The notes under the pieces: model-generated
Told to the model about the DNA's origin: nothing
The model's input: the letters and a program-made list of their open reading frames with translations, nothing else
Database searches by the model: none
Translations under genes and position numbers: made by a program
In this document: in pieces, positions 1 through 10,539 of the stretch
How the letters are laid out: each line of letters opens with the position of its first letter
Position numbering within the stretch: position 1 is the stretch's first letter
Assembly (NCBI RefSeq): GCF_027579695.1
Contig: NC_083596.1
Span: forward strand, 12,792,798-12,856,797
Reading direction: 5' to 3'
Origin: Neoarius graeffei
Lineage: Eukaryota; Chordata; Actinopteri; Siluriformes; Ariidae
Length of the DNA: 64,000 nucleotides

Positions 1-427
1 TTATTCATGGTGTGGAAATTTCCCCCAAAAGCAGAACGTTGAGTAAAATAAAAGTGCAAAAGATACTTTGTATGATATTTATGCAAGTTATATTGATGTA
101 GAATTTATTCAGATGGGTCTAGGGCTAATACAACTGAGTGCAGTAAGTTTTTTTCCCATAAATTTTCCCACTATTGCATTTTATTTATTGTTTAACAATT
201 ATTTCACGAAATCAAGTCGTACATGAGCTGATAGCTGACGAGGCGCGTAGTGGAATAATTGTTTTATTATATCCACATTCACTGGATGTTGAGAAACAGA
301 GGATTTTTATTTTTATTTTTTGCAAATTCGATAAATAAAAATTTTATACAAAACATCCACCAAAATCATTTCCGCTTAGGTGGACTTATTAAAAACCTAT
401 CAATAGCTGCATGAATTGACTTTAGTA

Positions 428-452
428 TTGTTGTTGTTGTTGTTGTTGTTGT
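428..452. repeat. GTT trinucleotide microsatellite
   Basis: About eight perfect TTG/GTT units in a row inside the dispersed repeat. No function is implied. Confidence 0.85.
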
Positions 453-634
453 TTTTGGACATTTCAGTTATGTAATTTTCAAACTTCTTTGAGTTTTTGA
501 ACCAGGCTAAAAAAAAATTCAACAAATTTTAATGCTTAAAGATGAACAATGTAAACAAACCAGCGAAATGAAAGGAGCAATTTGTGAAAAGTGCTATAAT
601 AATTCTTGGGAAAATATATATATATTCTAGCTCA

Positions 635-770
635 GCCCTACGATAACCTGGCGACTTGTCCAGGGTGTACCCCACCTCTCGCCCATAGTCAGCTGAGATA
701 GGCTCCAGCTTGCCTGCGACCCTGTAGAACAGGATAAGTGGCTACAGATAATGGATGGATGGATATACTA
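635..770 (+). repeat. tRNA-derived SINE, 3' portion only
   Basis: The 3' half of the SINE family seen complete at 13292-13670: CCTGGCGACTTGTCCAGGGT, the GCCTGCGACCCTGTAGAA block and a terminal ATGGATGG tail. The tRNA-like head is missing, as expected of a 5'-truncated retroposed copy. Confidence 0.75.
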
Positions 771-1240
771 GCAGGTTACCCGGCGTTGCCCAGGTTTTGC
801 AAAATTCTGGGTTGCCCCCAGACTTCCATATCAAATTTGGTGAAGATCTGTCAAGAAATGGTGATGTTAACCCAAGACAAACAAAAACCCAAACATCCAC
901 CACCCAGGGGCCCACCTGGGACCCCCTGGGGCCCAAATATGGAATTTCTGAGTTCTGCCAAATTGTGGCTATCTCCTGTACCTACTTGCCAAGTTTAGTG
1001 AAGATCTGTCGAGAGCTTGTGTTGATAAATGTAACGTGAAAGGCATTGAAGGAAGGGGTGGGTGGATGTTGTGCCACCCAAGGACCTCCCTGGGGCCTGG
1101 ACATGAATTTTGTTTATATCTGCAAAATTCTGGGTCATCCTCGGACCTACTTGCCAAATTTGGTGAAAATCCGTCTAGAAATGGTGACGTTAGCTCAAGA
1201 CAAACAAACAAATAAACTTTGCCGCATACTGTATATGTGT
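770..1240. repeat. Unclassified interspersed repeat with internal duplication
   Basis: A phrase resembling TGCCAAATTTGGTGAAGAT recurs three times at roughly 150-190 bp spacing, with CAAGACAAACAAA at two of the repeats. Short open frames on both strands (up to 99 codons) overlap each other and show no recognisable domain. The same 'AAATTTGGTGAAGATTGG' wording reappears at 3640-4140, so the two stretches may be related. Confidence 0.45.
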
Positions 1241-1529
1241 GTGTGTTCTTACCATGAAATAATTTCATTCCATATTTTGTAGCTTTTTTGCATTTTGGGG
1301 GGGTTTGTTTTCGAGTAGAGTTTTTATTTCGTCCTCGGTTGGTTCAGCAACACGCTCCGCCAGTTTGTTTTTCTCTACTCACGGTATACGAGCTGATATC
1401 CTAGTAGTAGAGTAGCCAATCAGAGTGCATGATTGCTCATATCCAGTGATGTAGATATCATAATACTGTTTATATCACAGTGTTGTTGAATTCTTGATTC
1501 TGATTGGTCAGAAGATGTTCTATAGCAAA

Positions 1530-2570
1530 AATAAAAAATCTATAATAGCAACTCTGACAGTAGTGCTATCAGATCACATGGTTAAATTAATGTTACTGTT
1601 TCTATAGTAACAGAGTTATTAAAAATAGAATGGTGAAAGAACGTCTGTTTACTTGCTTCAATGTAAATGATAACAATATTAAGTGTAACTATATACAGTA
1701 TACAACCAGTAAAGTACGACATAGGCGCCATTAAAGTATAATAATAACATACAAGGAGTCTTGTAAGTTAAAGTGTCCACCAGTTGGTTATTTCAGTCAC
1801 TTTTTAACTGGCCCCTGTGAAGTCCCCTGCATCGGCTTATATATCTTTTGGTTGGTTTCTCGTCTATTTATTTTGTTTAGCATTTCAGTGTAATTGACCT
1901 TCAGTATAGGAATAGGTAATACCTTATTCAACTAATTATGGATTTAGACTCTACATTTGTGTTGCTGCTTCCCGCAGGGATTTACTGTCATCTTCAAAAG
2001 GATCCACTTTCATGCGTTAAATTCCCTCTTCCTCACAAAGGGAAACTTCAGACACAAGTTGGATCCAAATCCAGCCATTAATCCAAAGTTAATGAATGCA
2101 ACTTCTAATTAGAACAAAATGAAGAAGGCAAAGAAATGTAATTCACACCTACGTGACACTGATTAGATTTCACAGCTGGTCCTTCATTATAAGAAGCAAC
2201 AAAAATAATTAGTGTATTTGGTACGATATTGATATTGAAAAAAAACTGCTTTGTTTTATTACTCTGTTATACACACTTGAAATCAGTTCAGGATGCCAAG
2301 AAGGTGAAACCTGATGTGAAATCAGATTTTGTATAGATAAACTGTAAAATAGGGGTATATTTTCCATTTTAGGTTAACTTAAAATGCACCTAACTCTATG
2401 AATAAGGCTAGTTTTTAGTCATTGTGAATTTGGAACATATTGCAAATCTTTCTGAGTAAACTCCAAAAGATGAGGTATTTGGAAGAGATCTGAAAGGAGT
2501 AGAAGAGTTTATTACAGGTTGCTATTGGGATAATCACTAGTCTGAACATCTGTGCCCTGTCTCTGGCTCC
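1530..2570. other. No gene recognised
   Basis: AT-rich sequence lying upstream of the Ly6 exon. It should include intron sequence of that gene, but I found no convincing signal-peptide exon or second cysteine-rich exon. A short block at 1485-1515 (TTGATTCTGATTGGTCAG) is shared with 46130-46150 and, inverted, 59725-59745, marking another dispersed repeat. Confidence 0.5.
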
Positions 2571-2574
2571 ACAG

Positions 2575-2756
2575 TGGCACTGGGTATCGTCCTGACCAGT
2601 GGCTGCGCCACGTCCCGCCACTGTCAGCAACAGGAGCTTCCCGGAGTGAACATCCACTGCTGTGATACAGACTTATGTAACAGTGCTCCCTGCTGGCATC
2701 CAGGAGCCCTGTATTACATCTGCATGCTGGTTGGCCTGATGGTGATGCATCTGTGA
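2575..2756 (+). CDS. Ly6/uPAR-family protein, terminal coding exon (partial gene)
   Basis: The exon starts after a good acceptor (GGCTCCACAG, ending 2574) and runs open to TGA at 2754-2756. It encodes the end of a three-finger Ly6/uPAR domain: a late Cys (SGCATSRHC), then the family-defining HCCDTDLCN with paired cysteines and the final Cys-Asn. A short linker (SAPCWHPG) and a hydrophobic tail (ALYYICMLVGLMVMHL) follow, which is the usual layout of a C-terminal GPI-attachment signal. Such proteins are secreted and held on the outer cell surface. The N-terminal exons were not identified in the window, so the paralogue (CD59-like, PSCA-like, Lypd-like) cannot be named. The family assignment is strong; the GPI anchor is inferred. 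Confidence 0.75.
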
Positions 2757-2946
2757 AGGAAGGCAACTCCTGAGAAACAGTTTCTGTGGAAATGTTCGAA
2801 AATTATGTTTTGTCCTTCTTTACGTTTTCATATGCTTTTTTCATTATATGTGGCATATTACATTCCTCTTGCCAGTCAAGGACTTGAACTGAAGGATGGC
2901 CAAAGGGACTGTGATGAGGGTTCGTATCTGCTAGGTACTTGTCATC

Positions 2947-2970
2947 AATAAAAATAAATAAATAAAATTA
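2947..2970 (+). promoter_or_regulatory. Probable poly(A) signals of the Ly6-family gene
   Basis: AATAAA occurs at 2947-2952 and again in an AATAAATAAATAAAA run, about 190 bp after the Ly6 stop codon. This is a plausible 3'UTR end. An A-rich run and a (TAA)n-like stretch follow, so a retroposon tail is the alternative. Confidence 0.5.
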
Positions 2971-3299
2971 AAAAAATAATAATAATAATTTTCATAAAGT
3001 GATGAGTCACCATGTCTTGAAATGTAGACAATAGGAAAGGAAAAATGGATGTTGTGAAAGTAAAATAAAATCAATCACACACTGTAAATAATGAAGTCCT
3101 AATGATTTTATTTAGTATTTTTACAAATTAATTCACTGCTGTCAAGTGTAAGGTAAGTGTCATTATGGCATGGACAACATTTTCTATCATTATATGTTTA
3201 TTTCACATATATTATATATTCTACGTAATTGGTTGATTGTGTTTTGGACTGTATATAAATGAAGTTGTCTGTATTAAAATCACAATTTCAAAATATAGC

Positions 3300-4300
3300 C
3301 GCACGCCAGCGATGAGGGGGCTAAGCATCCTAGCAGGACATAGTTGGCATGTAAAATTTATGTCATTTTGTCAAGGGCATGGCTGTATGCACTCACAGCA
3401 AGTTTCATGTCAGTTGACCAAATATTGGCCGAAATATGATCTCACATCCTGTTAAAGCGAATTCATTAGGCTGTAACAGACTAGCCTGGGCCCACCCATC
3501 CTAAGCGTGACGCAACACGAGGGCCTGTTGCGAGCTCGGAGAGCTTTGAAGTCGCGTTAGCCAGGCTAGTAACAGACGGTTTTGAAAATAAAAGAAAAAT
3601 CAGTCTGACAACTTTGGTGAGGCTCTGTCTGAGGATAAGCTGTGCCAAATTTGGTGAAGATTGGACAAAATTTGTGGCCTGTGAAAAATTTTTAATCCAT
3701 TCGATTGTAATCGAATGGATTAAAGTTATTCCAGTATGGTGGCCGGAACAATTACATTGACTCGAAAAGTTGGCATGTCTTGGCCTTGGGAACTCCAATG
3801 CAGACATACCGGTACAAACTTATTTTTAAGGGAAACACATCAACAGTTATTAGCTCAAACATATGTTTGCTTATTTCAGTGCCCCCTAGTGGTCAAATGA
3901 GACAAGTTTGTGCTTCCTCAAAATGCAGTCCCAAGTCCATTTCCCAAGTTTGGGTTTGACACATCAAAGCATGGCTGAGATATGACCTAATTTCCTGTTT
4001 TGGCTGCTTCACTGTGGATATCTATTGGTTGTAACAGATGAAATCTTTCACAAATCAAAATGGCAACAAATAACTTTTGTGAGACTTGGTCTGAAGATGG
4101 TATGTACCAAATTTTGTGAAGATTGGACAAAATTTGTGACTTGTGAAATGTTTTAAGCGTTTTTGATAAAATCCAAAATGGTAGAAAATCCAATATGGCA
4201 TTAATTTATGTAATGGAGTGCTTGAGCCAAGGAATCCAATCGTACCTCATCTCATTGGACATACTGTTCAAAAGTTACATGCATAAATGCTCCCCCAACT
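3300..4300. repeat. Old interspersed repeat segments
   Basis: Two paragraphs of related sequence (about 3590-3700 and 4030-4160) share wording such as CCAAATTTGGTGAAGATTGG and ACAAAATTTGTGRCYTGTGAAA. This shows an internally repeated or twice-inserted element. No coding domain is recognisable, and the open frames here (up to 108 codons on minus) are repeat shadows. A short unrelated insert lies at about 3482-3572. Confidence 0.4.
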
Positions 4301-4819
4301 TTGACCCACTTGTGGGCAAACATTATTTTATTTTATTTTATTTTATTTATTTGCACATGATAAAAGAAATTTACAAGATAAACATAAATGGAACAAAATA
4401 GAAAACGTGCTGGGGGAAGAAAAAAGCACAATGGCTTGTTCTAAGTATTCTCCCATTTAAATTACCAAGTAATTAATACAAATTTAACAAATTAGAGAAG
4501 AACTATATTAACAATAGTAAATAATAACAAATAATGATAATAATAATATGATAAAATTATACATTAAACTGTAACTGGTATCATAACTAAAATAACAAAT
4601 ATAAACAAAATGTCAATTGCAGATAACAAAATATAAGTTAATGAGTGAAAATAAGAAATGGATAAAATGTAACCTAGGATCTATACATAAAGTAAAAATG
4701 TGTAATTGATTGATTTCAAATGGTGAATAAATATTGTACTAATAACAGAAGCCTGGTGCATGGTGTACTGTAATATTTTACAATTTGATCCAAGACTGAA
4801 CTTTACTTAAAGATAAAGG

Positions 4820-6585
4820 TCAAGTGTGGCTGGGGAATGAAAATAGGTGGTTTTTGAGATTACGCTTAAAACTAATCATGGATGTGAAACTTTTAAGGTG
4901 GAGGGGGAGGTTATTCCATTCAATTACACATTTGTATTGAACACTCTTTTGACCTAGGGATGTTCGCACTAGGGCGATACGTAGTTGGTCGTTTTGTCGA
5001 GTTTGGTAAGCATGAAATTGGGAATTAAGATTTAAAAAACTATCAAACGTGTCTGGAAGAGAATTTCTAAGAAATTGGAAAGTGAAGATATTTAGCTGAA
5101 GTCTATTGATATCAATAATATTTAAAATCTTAAGCTTTGTAAATAGAGGCAAAGAATGGGCATAAAAACTGGATCCGGTGGCCATACAAACAAATCTTTT
5201 TTGGAGTAGTATTAGGGGCTGTAGTGTAGTTTTGTAGGCACATCCCCATACAATATTTCTGTAGGTCAGATATGGGTATATTAAGTTATTATATATGGTG
5301 ATAATGGTTTGTTGAGTAAGAAGATGTTTGACTTTTCCCATAAGTCCAATAGTTTTAGATATTTTATTACATAACATGGCTATATGTGGTTTCCAGGTCA
5401 GTTTGTCATCTATTATTACGCCTAAGAATTTAGCTTGACACTCTTGAGAAAGGGGCATACTTTTTAGTAAGATTTTTGCGTTATTTCTATTGTAGGTTTT
5501 ATTTTTATTACAGAAAATAAGGAAGTATGGTTTTTTGGGGATTGACAGATAATTTGTTAGCCTCGAACCAGATAACAACTTTTTCTAATTCTTGATTAGC
5601 TAGTTTTATTAGAGTATTAAAGTTTGAGTGTGAAAGGAAAAGATTGGAGTCATCTGCAAATAAGATAAAGAAGATGATTGTGGAAGCTTGTGCAAGGTCA
5701 TTGATGTAAATTAGAAATAGTAAAGGTCCTAAAATTGATCCCTGTGGTACTCCGCATTGTACTGTTTTAAGTGTAGATTTAGTGTTGTTAATTGTTACAT
5801 ATTGTTGTCTGTCAGATAGATAAGAAGAGAACCATTTTAATGCAGAGTCATTTATGCTATATCGTTTTAGTTCGCTTAGTAGAATAGAATGATTTACTGT
5901 GTCGAATGCTTTAGATAAATCGAGAAAAATTCCTATGGTGTACTCTTTGTTATTTATAGCTGAGGAAATTTTGTCCATTAACTGAATCAGTGCCATAGAG
6001 GTGGAATAGCCCTTTCTGAAGCCATATTGGTGTTTGTATAGGATGTTATTATGATCTAAATGTTTCAGAAGACGGTTATATATTAGTTTTTCGAGAACTT
6101 TAGATATACAGGGGAGGACAGATATGGGTCGATAATTGTTGATATTAAGTGGATCACTACTTTTAAAGATGGGAGTTACCTTTGCAACTTTTAGTGAGTG
6201 AGGAAAAACTCCATTTTGCAAGGAAAGAGTAAGAATGTGTGTAAGAGGGGCAATGATATGGGGCAGGGAAAGTTTTAGAACTTTAGCGCTTATTTCATCA
6301 TGCCCAGCAGCTGAATCTTTTAGGTTTTTGACGATGTCTGTGATTTCGGCATTAGTTGGTGGTATAAAGGTCGATAAATTAGATTCTACTTGTAAGGTAA
6401 TGTAGTTCAGAGGGTCCTGTGGTCCTTTTTGTATTTTGCTTTCTAGTGAAGGCCCAATATTGACAAAAAAAATCATTGAATTCATCACATAATTCTTCTT
6501 TATTTTCAATAGTTTTATTTACAATTTGAATTTTGTTTGGACCGGGTGTTTTTATTTTGTCACGATTTAAGACGTCATTTATCAT
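4820..6585 (-). pseudogene. LINE ORF2: reverse transcriptase and C-terminal region, frameshifted
   Basis: Conserved reverse-transcriptase blocks are visible in order: NNYRPISVLP, FRKGYSTS, the catalytic FLDLSKAFDTVNH, the VPQGSILGPLLFLIYINDL block and FADDSNLF (the polymerase YADD-type motif as FADD). The downstream segment QAKFLGVIIDDKLTW and a late WNNLPLHLK belong to the usual C-terminal part. The reading frame shifts near 6470 and near 5560, so no intact enzyme is encoded. The N-terminal linker (to about 6820) can still be followed in pieces. Confidence 0.9.
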
Positions 6586-7102
6586 TCTCCATGTTTGTTT
6601 TATATTAGAAGCGGCTTCAGTAAACTTTCTGTGGTAGTATTCTTTCTTTGCAGTTCTAAGGAGATGATTTAGCTGATTTCGATACTTTTTGTAGACACTG
6701 TGGTTAAGGGGTGTAGGGCTCTTGACGTACTTAGCATAAAGTTTGTTTTTTCTGCGTATTGATTTTAATATTCCGCTACTTAACCAAGGTTTTTTCCGAG
6801 AATGGTTGAAAATTTTTGCGTTTTTCTTAGGAAAACATTTTTAATATAAAGATCCGTACATTTCAAGAAACTGATTGTAAGCTTTCTCTGTGTCCACCTC
6901 ACGAAGTATGTTGTCCCAAACAATACCTGATAGGGATTCTGTGAATTTCTGAATGTTTGTCATGTTAATGAGACGGTAAGATATTTTGTCTGTCTTCCTA
7001 GTTGGTTCCACTAATCAGATATAAGGAATACAGGAAAGTGATCCGATATATCTGTTACCATAATCCCAGCCATGTAGTCACTGTTACGTGTGTTTGTGTA
7101 TA

Positions 7103-7611
7103 CACTACCGTTCAAAAGTTTGGGGTCACTTTGAAATTTCCTTATTTTTGAAAGAAAAGCACTGTCCTTTTCAATGAAGATCACTTTAAACTAATCAGAA
7201 ATACACTCTATACATTGCTAATGTGGTAAATGTCTGGTTTTTGGTGCAATATCTCCATAGGTGTATAGAGGCCCATTTCCAGCAACTATCACTCCAGTGT
7301 TCTAATGGTACAATGTGTTTGCTCATTGCCTCAGAAGGCTAATGGATGATTAGAAAACCCTTGTACAATCATGTTAGCACAGCTGAAAACAGTTGAGCTC
7401 TTTAGAGAAGCTATAAAACTGACCTTCCTTTGAGCAGATTGAGTTTCTGGAGCATCACATTTGTGAGGTCGATTAAATGCTCAAAATGGCCAGAAAAATG
7501 TCTTGACTATATTTTCTATTCATTTTACAACTTATGGTGGTAAATAAAAGTGTGACTTTTCATGGAAAACACAAAATTGTCTGGGTGACCCCAAACTTTT
7601 TAATGGTAGTG
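7103..7611. mobile_element. 509-bp non-autonomous Tc1/mariner-like element inside the LINE
   Basis: The ends are inverted repeats: CACTACCGTTCAAAAGTTTG at the left and, read inverted from the right, CACTACCATTAAAAAGTTTG, both followed by GGGTCAC. The dinucleotide TA flanks both sides (7101-7102 and 7612-7613), the target-site duplication of the Tc1/mariner superfamily. No transposase frame is present, so it is a passenger mobilised in trans. It separates the LINE endonuclease from the linker and must therefore be younger than the LINE copy. Confidence 0.85.
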
Positions 7612-7613
7612 TA

Positions 7614-8420
7614 CGTTATCAATTAGGGTAGCAGAGTGTGGGGTAATCCTGGTAGGCTTGTATACAAGAGGGAAAAAGGAGTTAGAGAAAATGTTATTAA
7701 TGTGATCAGTAGTAGGGGAATGCGAGGCTTTAAGTAAGTCTATGTTATAGTCTCCAAGAATGTAGCAAGTACTCTTTTCTTTGTTGATGTTATTCAGGCA
7801 TTCTGTCAACTGGTTATTAAACTGTTGGATGTCTGTATTAGGAGGACGGTATACGCAGCCAATGACGACTTTTTCCCCCTCATTACCATTTGAGAACAGT
7901 TCAACAAAAATACACTGCGTGCCCGATTCATCGATTACAAATTCCAAGTCGTTTCTTTCTATATAAGATAAATCATTTCTTATGTATAGAGAAACCCCCC
8001 CACCTACCTTGCTCAGTCTACAGTGATGAATGCTTTTATATCCGGGTATGTTATAATTGTGGATTGTATTTCCAGTTAGCCAATTCTCTGTGAGAGCAAT
8101 TACTGAGAACCTATGTTTTATAGAGTATAGGTATTCATTGAGCTCCTCGAAGTGGCATGGAAGGCTCCTTATATTTAAATGAAACATAGAGAGAGAATTG
8201 CTTTTTCTCGATTTGCATGTATTGATGAACGAGTCAGTGTTGTAATACTGTGAGGTGCTCTTAGAGGAACTATAGTAGTTATTAAAGAAATTTAAATCAG
8301 GGTCAAAAGATGAAAAGTGTGATTAACAAACATTTTCATTTAAGTCAAAGGGGTTAAAAACTAAAGTACTTAAGTCACTGTTACTTGATTTTGAAGGTAG
8401 AGATAGCTGTTGTTCAGTAG
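7614..8420 (-). pseudogene. LINE ORF2: endonuclease domain
   Basis: An apurinic-endonuclease-like domain. FHLNIRSLPCHF starts the first strand, then ALTENWL carries the catalytic Glu, and RLSKVGGGVSLYIRND, GCVYRPPN, ILGDYNIDLL (catalytic Asp/Asn) and TLIDN follow. The continuous frame begins at 8187; homologous-looking sequence extends upstream to about 8420 behind one stop codon. The 3' end is cut by the 509-bp TIR element. Confidence 0.85.
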
Positions 8421-8472
8421 TGGAGTTAATGAGGTTTGATTACCAGCGATGTCTTAGTTGAGTCTGGTTTCT

Positions 8473-9246
8473 TCATGTGTTGGCCCTCCTTGGTGTGTCT
8501 CTCGGTGGGTGCACGACCAGCCGATCGTACCGAAAGTATGCCACGTTTCCTCTCTCTCTTGCTGCCCGCATTTCCAGTAGGAGTTCTTTCCTCTTTTGGC
8601 ATACTGCTTCTGAAAAGTCTTCGTTGATGTAGATGTTCGATCCTTTGAGATACTTTGCTCTCTGCATGATGGCTTCTTTGTCTTTGTATCGGAGAAGTTT
8701 TGCAACAATGGGTTGTGGCCGGCCGTCTTCCTGGAGTTTTCCATTACGATGAGAACGTTCGATTTCAATCTTAAGTGGGTCGAGCTTGAGTTTGTCCTTG
8801 AGGATTTCTCTGACTTTCTGTTCGCATTGGTACCAGTTCTCTTGTTTGTTGTCAGGGACGCCGTCGATCAGAATGTTATTACGACAAGACTGGTTCTCCA
8901 AGTAATTGGATTTATGAAGGATCGTGTTGATGACAGCTCCTAGCCGATCTATTTTCGTCTCAACTTCCTTGATATTGTGGCTCTGGTCACGTTGTTTTGC
9001 TTTACCGTCTTGGATTTCCGCCTGGGAGAATTGTAAACTGTCCTTTATTTCCTGCACCTCGCGGATGAGACTGTCCATTCTTTTGTTGTTAGTATCCATT
9101 ACTGTTGCGATGAAAGACTGAAAGGTGGATTGTTGTCTCATCAACAGGCCCTCATATTTTGCCCTTTGTTGATCTAGCATTTCTTTCAGGGTACCAAGAG
9201 TGACTACGTCCTCATCATTTTGTTGTTTTTGTCCTCGAGTAGGCAT
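8473..9246 (-). CDS. LINE ORF1 protein (coiled coil plus RRM-like nucleic-acid binding)
   Basis: An intact 257-codon frame starting at ATG 9246 (MPTRGQKQQNDED). A coiled-coil-type segment rich in E/K/Q (about residues 25-100) is followed by a basic RRM-like block beginning CRNNILIDGVPDNKQENW and a C-terminal domain with RSHRNGK, PIVAKLLRYKDK and KRKELLLEMRAARERG. This is the layout of LINE ORF1 proteins that coat the element RNA. It is the only intact ORF of this copy; whether it is expressed cannot be judged. A start 33 nt upstream is open but lacks support. Confidence 0.8.
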   Translation of the reverse strand: MPTRGQKQQNDEDVVTLGTLKEMLDQQRAKYEGLLMRQQSTFQSFIATVMDTNNKRMDSLIREVQEIKDSLQFSQAEIQDGKAKQRDQSHNIKEVETKIDRLGAVINTILHKSNYLENQSCRNNILIDGVPDNKQENWYQCEQKVREILKDKLKLDPLKIEIERSHRNGKLQEDGRPQPIVAKLLRYKDKEAIMQRAKYLKGSNIYINEDFSEAVCQKRKELLLEMRAARERGNVAYFRYDRLVVHPPRDTPRRANT

Positions 9247-9902
9247 GGTGTTGACGGTATGTGGGAATTTAGAGATCACACAATTCCTACCTGGGTAGAT
9301 CTAATTAGCGGAATCCGATGTAAATTTGACGGGAGTGGGGATGGACACACCACGCCGCGGGGGCTCCTTTTAAGCCCGCTATGGTTAATCCGCGTGAAAC
9401 AGAAGTGTAGACAACTCGCTGTCGGGCTCGCCAGGCCGATCACTAGTTGTTGGGACAAAAGTGGCTTCAAGTCGCTTCAAATTGGCCAGATTGATCAAAT
9501 GACGGTTTGAAGATGATCTCCGTGGTCCTTGAATGTCCAACTTACAAGGATGTCTTGTTAGTTTAAGAAAAAGTCGTAAAAATTCGCCGTTTTTTGCTGT
9601 TAGTTACGGAGCTGTAAAAACCGCCGTTGTTAACCTCTGGCGCATGCACCTGAAAATCTGAAAAACATGAAACTAGGTGAAAAGAATCAGGGGACTGTCC
9701 CCAACCAGTGTGCAAAATTTCAAAACTTTTGTACATACCCGAAATTTTCATATTCTAGTTTGAAGACACCTCATTTCTTGGTCAATATAGTTTGCTGTGA
9801 AGGATATTTTACTGATGTTTAAAATATCTTTTGCATTTACTTGATAACGATGATGATTTATCTCAAGAGTAATGTTGTTTTGGTTAATTTGCACCTGTTA
9901 TA

Positions 9903-10448
9903 AACTATATGGACAAAAGTATGTTGACACCTGACCATCACATCCATTTGTACATGTGTTCTAAAACCAAGGGCATTAAACACAGAGTTATACCTCCTTT
10001 GGTGCTACAACAGCTTCCACTCTTCTGTGTAGGATTTCCATTCAGTTTTGTGGCATGACTGTGGGGATTTGCCCATTCAGCCACAAGAGCATTAACGCAG
10101 TCAAGCACTAATGTTGGGTAAGGAGGCCTGGGATGCAGTTGGTGTTCCAGTTCATCCCAAAGGTGTTCAGTGGGGTTAAGGTCAGGGATCTGTGTAGACA
10201 ACTCGAGTTCTTCCTCTCCAAATTTGGCAAACCAATATCTTCATGGACCTCACTTTGTGTATAGTGTATTGCTATGCTGGAACAGATCTGGGCCCCATCA
10301 TTCCAGTGAAGGGAAATCTTAATGCAACAGCAAAGAAGGACATTCTGTACAACTGTGTGCTTTCTACCTTTGTGGAAACAGTTTGGGGAAGAACCAGAAG
10401 CATGTGGGTGTGATGGTCATGTGTGCAGAAACCTCTAGTCATATAGTG
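9903..10448 (-). mobile_element. Tc1-like transposon remnant with transposase C-terminus
   Basis: The left end (ACTATATGGACAAAAGTATG) and right end (inverted: CACTATATGACTAGAGG) share the first bases, with TA on each side. On the minus strand a frame at 9938-10201 reads IPDLNPTEHLWDELEHQL, the region that carries the last acidic residue of the Tc1 DD34E catalytic triad. Only about 80 codons remain and the N-terminal DNA-binding half is gone. Dead. Confidence 0.8.
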
Positions 10449-10539
10449 TATTCAACTGGCGATTTCAAAGACAATTAGAAATTGAGGTCATTTACAAACT
10501 ATTAGAAAGTAAGATTTCAATCAAAGGTTACTATTTTAA

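Larger units (their letters stand above)
190..1470. repeat. Dispersed repeat, first of two copies, interrupted
   Basis: The segment at about 190-610 (a motif around GTCGTACATGAGCTGAT, then CCACATTCACTGGAT) closely resembles 60226-60490. The segment at 1245-1470 (CTTACCAT...TCTACTCACGGTATA) closely resembles 62680-62885. The same two parts occur in the same order at both ends of the window, so this is one repeat family whose middle is occupied by other sequence here (a SINE tail at 635-770 and a second repeat at 770-1240). No transposase was seen and the class is unknown. The pairing is read directly; the family name is not known to me. Confidence 0.5.
4323..9650 (-). mobile_element. Near full-length non-LTR retrotransposon (LINE, jockey/L2-like group), interrupted
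   Basis: Read on the minus strand, the order is: a 5' leader (about 9650-9247), ORF1 (9246-8473), an ORF2 endonuclease domain (about 8420-7614), a linker, reverse transcriptase (about 6585-5508), a C-terminal region (to 4820), a 3' UTR, and a 3' tail of AATAAAATAAAATAAAA units at about 4350-4323. The two-ORF plan and domain order are those of jockey-superfamily LINEs (L2/CR1/Rex1 relatives); the exact clade is uncertain. It is inactive: a stop codon lies near the ORF2 start, frameshifts fall at about 6470 (in a run of A) and about 5560, and a 509-bp DNA element sits in ORF2. The 5' limit is approximate. Confidence 0.85.

Noticed and set aside
5508-6509. 333-codon minus-strand ORF as a host gene
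   Set aside because: It contains reverse-transcriptase motifs and belongs to the LINE at 4323-9650.
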